DNA of 64,000 bases. Origin: Linanthus parryae. Lineage: Eukaryota > Streptophyta > Magnoliopsida > Ericales > Polemoniaceae. The translations under genes were made by a program, and so were the position numbers. The stretch's first letter is position 1, and each line of letters opens with the position of its first letter. The notes below the pieces were generated by a model that worked only from the letters and a program-made list of their open reading frames with translations, did no database searches and was not told the origin of the DNA. This document shows positions 56,791-64,000 of the stretch, piece by piece. The DNA lies in contig JALGPY010000001.1 of the NCBI GenBank assembly GCA_023055425.1, positions 142,749,368 to 142,813,367 of the forward strand, in the 5' to 3' direction.

Positions 56791-58224
56791 CTGGACAAAT
56801 ACCTCGCGTTCGACTTCTTTCGACTTTTCTACACGTGCACGGCTAGGATACGACGGATCCTGTAGTGCTAATCCACTCCGAGTGGTGATGGCATTGACCT
56901 GAGCACGTGGATTATTTACTGTGGTCGAGGGTAAGTTCCCTGGTGCTCTCTCAGTTAGCTGTTGTGATAACTGCCCTACTTGTACCTCCAAAGCGCGCAG
57001 TGACGTTTTGGTCGTCTGCACGTCGGCAGTCAGGGCGTCCATGTGCTTGAACCGGGACTCCATGGTTTGGAACATGGACTTGATCTCCTTCATCTGAGCG
57101 TCGTACTGCTGTGCAGATGGGCCCGACTGAGCCTGCGGTACCGGTGCGGCCTGCTGAGCCGGTGGCTTGTGCTGGAATCCCGGTACATAAATTGCGGAAT
57201 TCGGGTTTCCGTACCAGAACCCGGGATGATCTCTCGTGCCCGGTCTGTACCGGCTCGGATCCCACTGCTGCTGTACGTAATTGGAATCTTCGTTTCCAAG
57301 CCCCTCGATGGCTGTGTCCAAATCTGGTTTTCCTACTGCTGCAACAACCTTGTTTTCCGAGTAGACTTTCTTAACCAAGTCTTGCACGATCTTGGCCAGA
57401 TTATCTATCCGGTCGTCTTCCATTGGCTCGGCTCGGGCCGTGATCCTACGATCGTCAAAAAGTCGGGTGTCCTGCTTGGCTAACTGCTTCATCAGCTCAT
57501 AGGCACCGTCCTTGTCCACATGGTACAGAAAATTTCCTCCGGCTTCTCGGTCAATCCTGTCAGCACTCTCCCTGTCTAGGGCATGGTAGAATACCTGCAG
57601 GATTTTTGGGTCTCCAAAACCGTGGTTCGGGCACTTTTTCACCAATCTCATCAATCTGTCCCATGCGTCTACCACCGTCTCTCCCGTCTTCTGCCTGAAT
57701 GACAGAATCTCGCTTTGTAATTGAATGACCCGGGAGGCGGGGTAAAATTTGGCAAGAAAATCGGTGACACACCCCTCCCATGATGTGATGGACCTGGGTG
57801 GTCGGGATTCGAGCCAGTCGTTGGCCACTCCGTACAGGCAGTATGGAAAGAGTATTAGCATGAGCGCCTCGGCTCCAACTCCCTTATACCGGACTTTGTT
57901 GCAGTAGTCTTCGAACTTCCCGATGAAGTCGTTCGGGTCTTCGTCAGCTTTGCCATGGAATGGACAGAGGGTCTGAACCGTCTGGATGGTGGAGGGTTTG
58001 ATGTCAAAGTGTTCTGCGGTGATCTCGGGCACCACAATAGCTCGCTCATGCCCCCCTGTCGGGACCTCAAAATTTTCCACCAACGCCTTTCCAGACCTGT
58101 TGTACGTCCTCTGGTTGCTCCGGGCAGCGAATCCTGCTGCGATCAGATCCTTGATGTACCGAGCCATCTCAGCTGGAGTACGTGTCTCGGGCAGTTCTAG
58201 CGTTTTCTCGGTATTGTCGCCCAT
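56677..58224 (-). CDS. Gag of the Ty3/Gypsy element (515 aa)
   Basis: This is the capsid protein that packages element RNA. It starts at the ATG at 58,222-58,224, about 114 bases after the primer site. The central retrotransposon gag domain is at about residues 125-245 (words LFPYCLYGVANDWLE, FLAKFYPASRVIQLQSEI, TVVDAWDRLMRLVKKCP, VFYHALDRESADRIDREAGG). A Q/P-rich part and a predicted coiled coil follow (MESRFKHMDALTADVQTTK, LEVQVGQLSQQL). No zinc knuckle is seen. Near 56,766-56,770 a run of five C on the coding strand seems to have lost or gained a base. The frame then reads basic out-of-frame sequence to 56,677, while the true continuation lies in the protease frame. Confidence 0.9.
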   Translation of the reverse strand: MGDNTEKTLELPETRTPAEMARYIKDLIAAGFAARSNQRTYNRSGKALVENFEVPTGGHERAIVVPEITAEHFDIKPSTIQTVQTLCPFHGKADEDPNDFIGKFEDYCNKVRYKGVGAEALMLILFPYCLYGVANDWLESRPPRSITSWEGCVTDFLAKFYPASRVIQLQSEILSFRQKTGETVVDAWDRLMRLVKKCPNHGFGDPKILQVFYHALDRESADRIDREAGGNFLYHVDKDGAYELMKQLAKQDTRLFDDRRITARAEPMEDDRIDNLAKIVQDLVKKVYSENKVVAAVGKPDLDTAIEGLGNEDSNYVQQQWDPSRYRPGTRDHPGFWYGNPNSAIYVPGFQHKPPAQQAAPVPQAQSGPSAQQYDAQMKEIKSMFQTMESRFKHMDALTADVQTTKTSLRALEVQVGQLSQQLTERAPGNLPSTTVNNPRAQVNAITTRSGLALQDPSYPSRARVEKSKEVEREVFVQDNDSADRPHRRARLSRMQCRMKRKLKRCLSPRRCRIL

Positions 58225-58337
58225 CCTGAAAAAGTAGAGATCTCAAGAGTAGTGAGATAACAGAAAAATAAAAATAAAATAAAATAAAAATAAAAACTCT
58301 GAAAATTAATTCAGATTACTAAATAAACCCTAAAAAG

Positions 58338-58355
58338 TCCCCGGCAACGGCGCCA
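58338..58355 (-). other. Primer-binding site, tRNA-Asp
   Basis: The plus strand TCCCCGGCAACGGCGCCA equals the 3' end of plant tRNA-Asp including CCA, so the element RNA pairs over 18 bases. Six bases separate it from the LTR at 58,362. Athila/Tat-type Gypsy elements commonly use this primer. Confidence 0.85.
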
Positions 58356-59341
58356 AAAACTTGATGCGCTTTTTAGCGTGCTATTCGCAAGTATACGAAT
58401 CAAGTAGTATAGAGAGTATTTTAGACTCGGATTATCGATCCCACAGGGACTTTGCAGGTTTTTCTAGTAATCAGTTTTAACGAACAGAGTGTAAAAAGGA
58501 GGAATATTTTGAGAGTTTGATAACGAACTAAGTACTAAAAGTAAATAACTGAAACGTAAATCTTTTTGTGAGAATTTTCTGAATAATCTTAAGGTTGTAA
58601 AACTTGGGTTTGAGATACTAGGTCCCGGGATCCCCTAGGGTCTCTTCGGATTTATGTTCTTTGTTTGACATGAAAACACACAGCAGTCTCGTTATCCGTG
58701 CCACGTACCAGTTGTGCAGTATCTTTTCTTTTCCTGCACGTTATCACAATCCTGCAGACTGTCGGATTCCTATTAAGCTGTCTAAGTCTGCAGTCTCGTT
58801 CTAAGGCTGCTAGGGTTTCTAACCTGTCCTGATGGCCTGGGTCAGATTCTCTAACAGTTGGTCTCAACGATTTCATGCTAGTCCTAACTCCCCTTCGCTA
58901 GTCGGCCCATCGGGGTAAGGTGCTAAATTCTGTCTTCTCTTCCTAACCCTAACCAGACGTTTTCACCTACCGGCTCGGGTTTGTAGCAATTCTGGGTGAT
59001 CAAGCCGAGCATGCATGAACAGTAAAATTCAAAGACAGAATAACGAATAAAGCTGCTGATATTAAGATACTGTAATCATGAATCCATAGTCAAAACATAG
59101 AACTAATCTTAAAACGAAACCCTAGGTTCACCGAGAACCTAGGTAAAAAGTTTAGCTACTGAAATTCATAACGTAAATAACACAGTTTTTGAATAAAGAG
59201 AGAAGAAGAGCAAACGAGTGTCTTGAATCTGGATTCATGTTTCCGTGCTCTCCGGGGATGCTCCGACTTCTCCGTGGATGTGTTATTGTGTGTTGATGTG
59301 TTATTGTCTTATTGATGTCATCAAAACGAGTCTGGACGAGT

Positions 59342-59351
59342 CTTTATATAG
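59342..59351 (-). promoter_or_regulatory. TATA-like box in the promoter LTR
   Basis: The minus strand reads CTATATAAAG. A transcript would start about 30 bases on, near 59,310, and run through the primer site into gag. Confidence 0.6.
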
Positions 59352-59426
59352 TGCTGAAGACGTTTCTCGAACTTGCCTTTATTTACGAAACTGCCACTGA
59401 CCGAAACCGCCTCAAAATGTGCTGTC

Positions 59427-59709
59427 TGCGTAAAATACGCAGGGCTCTGCGTATAATACGCAGACAGCAGCCTGACATGTGCTGATTTCTGCGTATTTTC
59501 CTCCCTGGCTGCGTATTTCACCTCCCTGGCTGTGTATAATACGCAGGGCTGCGTATTTTTCCATTTTCCTGCGTATTTTCTTCCCCTGGCTGCGTATAAC
59601 ACGCAGGATGTTGCGTATAATACGCAGACAGGGTCAGAAACTGGCCAAAAATCCTCCCTCTGGCTTGCTGTCTGCGTATAATACGCAGCATCCTACCTAA
59701 AATACGCAG
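59427..59709. repeat. U3 palindrome cluster in the promoter LTR
   Basis: It is the same arrangement as 51,478-51,760. It lies directly upstream of the TATA-like box in element sense, at a distance where enhancer or activator sites are usual. Confidence 0.9.
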
Positions 59710-60568
59710 ACAGCAAGGAAAACTGCTCTTTTCTGCATCGGCCTGCGTTTTGACCCGAAACTTGTCAAAATTACCAAAATACCCCTGGGTCAAAACTGCT
59801 CCAAATTATGCCCAATCCTGACTCTGGCCATAGGAAAACTGCTGACTAAATTTGGGAGATGAAATCTGAACTTGACTCCGGAAACCCAGGCCCGGTGCCA
59901 AAATCACCTAAATACCCCTAGGCCAAAACTGTCGCGGAAATCGTCACGAGCATGAAACAGTTGATCCTGATTCCGGACACCGGAAACCGAGATTCTTACT
60001 TCGGGCGTGGCCTGTCTGGGACCCACACTTGACGGGAGTCGGTTTTTCGGCCGGACTCCGTTTCAGCATTATAACCTGTTTTCGGAAAGCCCTTGACGTC
60101 TCCGTTCTTTTGCCCCTGGTTTCACTTCAAAATTCCAAATAGAGCTCAAGATATTGTCAACCGAGCGCATCCTGGTCATTCTCGGTTTTGGCGTTTTCAG
60201 CTTCCTCGGGCGGTTTTCACTGCTCGTTTTTCCTCCAGTCTTTCCGTTTTCCATTCCACTCTCCCTTGTACCAGTCTCGGTCAAGTTCTGCTTCGAGCAT
60301 TTTCTGCACGTTTCCCGAGGCGAACCCGGTTCTGTCTCGGCACGCATCCCAATGCACTTCCCGAACCTGTTCCTGTAAAGACAACTTGAACAAACTCGCG
60401 ATCATATCCAATAAAAGTACGAAATATGCAGAAATTTACGAAGAGCAAATAAACGTCTCGTTCCTAAAACCGAGACTTTCCGAGGGTGAATTCCGGCTAA
60501 AACGCGGTTTTCCAGCACACATACACATCTTTTCAGGCTATAAGATAACCCCTATTTGGGCGTTATCA

Positions 60569-60573
60569 ATTCC
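60569..60573 (+). other. LTR element target-site duplication, right
   Basis: ATTCC, matching 50,406-50,410. Confidence 0.9.
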
Positions 60574-63196
60574 TAACGTGGATACTCCAACTACTTTTAG
60601 CCAGTTTAGACCTATAAGTTTATGTAATGTTTCTCTAAAGATCATTACTAAAACTTTGACTCATAGGTTGAGGTCAGTTTTGCAAAGAGTGGTGCACCCT
60701 CTTCAGTTTAGTTTCTTGCCTGGTAGGATGGCTAGTGAAAATATTCTGTTAGCTCAAGAGGCTTTTCACTGTCTGAATTCTAAGAAAGGTAGGAAAGGAG
60801 GTCTAGCTGTGAAGATTGATCTGGCAAAGGCATATGATAAAGTGAGGTGGTCTTTTTTGGCTTTTGTGCTTGGTTCCTTGGGGATTCCTGTTAATATAAG
60901 AGCTTTGATTATGGATTCTATTACTTCTTCTTCTTCTATGAGGGTGATTTGGAATGGGGAGCTGCTAGAGGAATTCTTGCCTCAAAGAGGTTTAAGACAA
61001 GGGGACCCTATTTCCCCTTATCTTTTTCTCTTAACTATGGAGGTTCTAGGTCAGAAGATTCAAGATTCTGTTGCTATAGGAAAATGGAAAGGTGTGAAAT
61101 TGTCTAGAAGTGGTGAGGCACTTACACACATTTTCTTTGCAGATGATTTAATATTGTTTGGGGAGGCTACTAAGAGGCAAATTAGAGTTATGAGACAGGT
61201 TCTGGATGACTTTTGTGAAGTGGCTGGCCAGTCAGTAAGTTTGGAGAAATCTAAACTTTTTGTGAGTCCAAACACTCCTAAAAGATTGGCTAAGGAGTTG
61301 AGTAATGAGTTGGGAATAAATCTTACTTATGATTTAGGGAAACACCTTGGTATGCCTTTAATCCACTCTTCTTTTAAAGCTTCTAAGTTTCAATATTTGG
61401 TGGATAAGGTGAGTAAGAGACTGTCTTGTTGGTTGGCTCCTAATTTGTCTCTTGCTGGGAGGATTACATTGATTCATACAGTGTTGCAGGCTTTGCCTAC
61501 TTATGCCATGCATTCTGTTCTTCTCCCCACTTCTATTATTGATGAGATTGACAGAATTTGTAAGAGGTTTTTGTGGGGAGGTTCTATTGAGAAAGCTAAA
61601 CTCCCTCTTATTGGTTGGGATGCTGTAACCCTTCCTAAGGAGAGAGGGGGTTTGGGGTTGAAAGATTTAAGAGCTTTCAATAAAGCTCTGATGGCTAAGA
61701 CTGGATGGAAATTGATTTCTCATCCTTCTTCTTATTGGGCTAAGGAATTAATTCTAAAGTATGGGAAGCCCCCCTTAAGAGCTGAGGGTAATTCTGTCAA
61801 ACCCTATCATTCTAGGGTTTGGAAGCAAATTCATAAGAGTTTGGTGGCTGTTTCTTCTGGAATTGGTATGAAAATTAATTCTGGTAATAACACTCTGTTC
61901 TGGATTGATAGGTGGTTGGGTCAATTTAAATTAGTTGATGTTGCTCTCATGGGCATTTCTGAGAATGATTTACTGCTACCAGTTAGTCATTATTGGAGTG
62001 ATGATCTGGGTTGGGATTTTGCTACTTTGTCTGGTCAGCTTCCTTCTGCTGTTTTGGATTTGTTGCAACTAACTGCTATTCAGTCTGTCCATGAGCTTGA
62101 TAATGGGAGTGATGTTCCCATATGGTTCCATAATGGGGGTAAGTTCTCTGTAGCCACTGCTTATGAGGAGATTGCAAGTCAAAAAGTCAGACCTGTTGCT
62201 GATTCTGGTTGGAAGAAAGTATGGAAGCTCAAAGGGTATCAAAGGTGGAAAGCTTTTCTTTGGCTTCTCAGACATGATAGGCTTCTTACTCAACAAATCA
62301 AAGCCATAAGAGGTATTATTTCTTCTGCTGATTGTTTATTATGTGGAAATGTTTGTGAATCTTCATTGCATGCTATTAGAGATTGTGTAGCTGCTAGTGA
62401 GATTTGGAAACAGTTGGTGGATGTTGATAAATGGCAGACTTTCTGTGATCTGGATCTTGTTGATTGGGTGGATGCTAATATGAGTTCTCATTGGGGAAGG
62501 GATCTAGAGATAGATTGGCAGTTATTCTTCCTTGTTGCAGGTTCTCAGATATGGCTCTGGCATAATATGATAATGCATGATACTGATTTCCAGAAACCAA
62601 GTAATGTGGTGGATTTCCTGTTTGCTCAAGTGAGAAGGGTCTCTCAGGGCATTGCTTATGATGTCCAGAAACTGAAGATCCCTCCAGTTATTGTTAAATG
62701 GCTGGCTCCTCCTTCTGGAAGAGTTAAAGTGAATGTTGATTGTTCTATTAATTTGGAAGGAAAAACATCTATTGGTGTTGTTTGCAGGAACCATGATGGG
62801 TACTGGTTATGGGGAATGCAGCAGTGTGTGGTGCCTACTTCTATTCTTCAAGGTGAGTTATGGGCTATTTTAGGAGGAGTTGCAGCTTTGAAGGAAATGG
62901 AGCTTGATAATGGGTTTGTGGAATCTGATTGCAAAGATGCTGTGGATTTGATTATGTGCTCTGATTTGGACTCTCCATTTGAAACTATGATCAAATCAAT
63001 TAGATCTCTTTTGTTAGATACTCAGAGTGTAGTTAATCATGTATGGAGGGAATGTAATAGTGTTGCTGATTGGTTAGCTAAATCCTGCACCTTTGGTGAT
63101 ATGGATAAACATTTTTTGTTTTCCCCCCCATCTGGTTGTGATGGGGTGTTGCAGTTTGATAGATCTGCAGTAGGTTGTATTAGGACTCTGTTTTAG
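60574..63196 (+). CDS. LINE ORF2, 3' part (reverse transcriptase, zf-RVT, RNase H)
   Basis: This is the continuation of ORF2 after the LTR insertion. The inserted 10,163 bases shift the register by 2, and this part is indeed in that register, so without the insertion ORF2 would be a single open frame of about 1,370 codons. Reverse-transcriptase words are KIDLAKAYDKVRW, LRQGDPISPYLF and FFADDLILFG (the FADD box, about 61,133-61,160). Then follow a zf-RVT domain (SADCLLCGNVCESSLHAI) and an RNase H domain with its acidic residues (VNVDCSINLEG, LQGELWAILGG, ESDCKDAVDL, HVWRECNSVADWLAK), to the stop TAG at 63,194-63,196. The open frame upstream of 60,574 is LTR sequence, not part of the gene. Confidence 0.9.
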
Positions 63197-63224
63197 GCTT
63201 CTTGCCTCCTGTTTTACCCAAAAA

Positions 63225-63240
63225 AAAAGCATTCAATTCT
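63225..63240 (+). other. LINE target-site duplication, right
   Basis: AAAAGCATTCAATTCT, matching 47,135-47,150, directly after the poly(A). Confidence 0.95.
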
Positions 63241-63372
63241 TTCTTCTCCGGTGTTGATAACCGACAATCATAAACTAACCCTCGCGTTTCCTATAAAGTC
63301 TTTGACAAATCGGAGATTCATGACGAGAGTTTTTCCATCAGCCTAGAAAACCATGATTCCAACCTTCAACCT

Positions 63373-63637
63373 TCAACTATACCAATAAAGTTTCCCATTT
63401 GCATCTGCACTACAAAAAAGTAGTTGGGGGCAACCAATAGGTGATGAACTAGCTCCGTCATTGTGCCGGACTGGGGTCAGACCTGGCGGACCCTGCTCAC
63501 ACTCAATGCGCGATAGCGCCTTGGTGAGACAGTCAGCCAGTTGATCAGTCGAGGAGACATGGGAGACTCGGAGAGATCTCATGAGTGAAGTGGGAATCCA
63601 ACTCAACTACGACAGTCGAACACTGGATTTGAGCATA
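63373..63637 (-). pseudogene. Ty1/Copia pol C-terminus, second palindrome right arm
   Basis: The minus strand reads IPTSLMRSLRVSHVSSTDQL, ADCLTKALSRIECEQG and GKLYWYS, as at 16,007-16,320, with only a few differences. It is the part of the right arm that lies beyond the LINE insertion. Confidence 0.8.
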
Positions 63638-64000
63638 AGTGCATGTTTGGTATCGCTGAATTAGATTAAAATCGGCTTCTATTCAACAATCCTGTTTGTT
63701 ATGCTGTCAGATTTTAATCTGATAATCTGCAGATTAAAAAAATCTCTGCGCAATTTTAGAATCTCCGAAATTGGGAATTATGCAGCTTAAAATCTCAAAA
63801 AAAATAATTTTAATATTTTTTTGGCAATAGCATAATTACAATTTAGTTATAAACATGTGTATTCAATTGATTGATTTTAGAGCTCTTTAAATTTTATTAA
63901 ATGAATCAAGTTAGTAATCTATAATTTCAGCTCGTACCAAACAAATTGTGATTATCAGTTAAGTTGGATTTTCTTTTCAGATTATTTTCAGCTGAATATT
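63638..64000. mobile_element. Probable MITE or other insertion, cut by the window end
   Basis: At this point the sequence leaves the palindrome copy at 16,268 (both share GGATTTGAGCATAA). The new sequence starts GTGCATGTTTGGTATCGCTGA and is rich in inverted runs such as CAGATTTTAATCTG and CTGATAATCTGCAGATTA. The GTTTGGT start, with ACCAAAC again on the other strand at 63,936-63,942, is usual for small plant TIR elements. The far end is not in the window. Confidence 0.4.

Larger units (their letters stand above)
50411..60568 (-). mobile_element. Non-autonomous Ty3/Gypsy (Athila/Tat-type) LTR retrotransposon
   Basis: Element genes are on the minus strand. LTRs are 50,411-52,619 and 58,362-60,568, both TG...CA. 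Target duplications are ATTCC (50,406-50,410 and 60,569-60,573). Total length is 10,158 bp. The primer site is tRNA-Asp, as usual in Athila/Tat elements. Gag and protease are present, but only the C-terminal end of integrase remains. The LTRs differ by about 20 substitutions and one 2-nt indel (counted by eye), so insertion is recent. Position inside ORF2 of a LINE shows it is the youngest of the large insertions. Confidence 0.95.
58362..60568 (-). repeat. LTR, 5' in element sense (2,207 bp)
   Basis: Same ends as the other LTR. It carries the promoter of the element: a TATA-like box (59,342-59,351) and the U3 palindrome cluster (59,427-59,709). Differences from the other LTR include a 2-nt shorter run near 59,417 and scattered substitutions, two of which hit palindromes (an ATACGCA to ACACGCA change near 59,600 and TACGTA to TACCTA near 59,696). 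Confidence 0.95.
47151..63224 (+). mobile_element. L1-clade plant LINE, nearly full length, interrupted by an LTR retrotransposon
   Basis: It is bounded by 16-nt target duplications and ends in a short poly(A) (63,220-63,224, merging with the duplication). Without the 10,163-bp inner insertion it is about 5.9 kb. It has ORF1 (nucleic-acid-binding, CCHC) and ORF2 (endonuclease, reverse transcriptase, zf-RVT, RNase H). Only 9 bases precede the ORF1 ATG and only about 24 follow the ORF2 stop, so the 5' leader is missing or very short. The unoccupied paralogous site proves insertion after the palindrome was duplicated. Confidence 0.95.
44033..63637. repeat. Second eps plus palindrome segment, split by a LINE
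   Basis: Eps runs 44,033-45,360 and the palindrome 45,361-47,150, resuming at 63,225-63,637 after the LINE. The junction GTTGT/AAATGGGAAACTATA at 45,361 shows that the left arm's outer Copia part was lost. The sequence after 63,637 no longer follows the 16,268 copy. Confidence 0.75.

Noticed and set aside
58338..58355. tRNA-Asp gene
   Set aside because: Only the 18 bases of the tRNA 3' end including CCA are present, next to an LTR. It is a primer-binding site.
60188..60573. Apparent N-terminal extension of the long frame that continues into LINE reverse transcriptase
   Set aside because: This part is LTR sequence. The same frame is seen in the other LTR at 52,239. The LINE gene part starts only at 60,574.

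Overview
The window is repeat-rich nuclear DNA from a flowering plant, most likely a dicot. The evidence is AT-rich sequence, fragments of the plant-specific ZF-HD (zinc-finger homeodomain) family, an RNase H-bearing plant L1-type LINE, a Ty3/Gypsy element primed by tRNA-Asp, Ty1/Copia remnants and small TIR transposons. I see no intact host gene. The long open frames all belong to transposable elements. The rest is broken gene copies and non-coding repeat.

Layout. The background is a tandemly duplicated block of about 13-14.5 kb, which I divide into sub-blocks. 'eps' holds an old LINE tail and an exon-like piece. 'alpha' holds degenerate unidentified gene sequence. 'beta' holds minus-strand exon-like pieces, one resembling a RAD7-like LRR protein. 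'gamma' is an array of alternating inverted ZF-HD fragments. 'delta' is a minus-strand Copia gag/protease remnant. Unit 1 is 1-10,802 (alpha-beta-gamma-delta, cut by the window edge). An eps plus long-palindrome segment follows at 11,833-16,325. Unit 2 is 16,326-29,551 (eps-alpha-gamma-delta, no beta). Unit 3 is 29,552-44,032 (all five blocks). A second eps plus palindrome segment runs from 44,033 to about 63,637 and is split by a nested insertion. The palindrome ('zeta', best at 13,760-16,325) has a ZF-HD homeodomain copy in each arm and Copia pol ends at its outside.

Insertions can be dated relative to one another because paralogous units keep the empty sites. A 1,030-bp TA-flanked TIR element sits in unit 1 only (10,803-11,832). 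A 496-bp hAT-like MITE sits in unit 3 only (37,144-37,639). A nearly full-length LINE (47,151-63,224, 16-nt target duplication) sits only in the second palindrome. Its ORF2 is interrupted by a 10,158-bp Ty3/Gypsy element (50,411-60,568, 5-bp target duplication, LTRs about 1% different by eye). That element, on the minus strand, has gag and protease, but its protease is fused in frame to the last part of integrase. Reverse transcriptase, RNase H and the integrase core are missing, so it must have moved using enzymes made elsewhere.

Most worth a second look are two things. One is the set of ZF-HD foldback arrays and the long ZF-HD palindrome, which would give hairpin RNA if transcribed and so could be small-RNA loci aimed at ZF-HD genes. 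The other is a cluster of short near-perfect palindromes (TGCGTATAATACGCA and variants) just upstream of the TATA box in each LTR, with a second cluster inside the element. Unit and block boundaries are by eye and approximate. Insertion boundaries backed by target duplications are exact to the base or nearly so.
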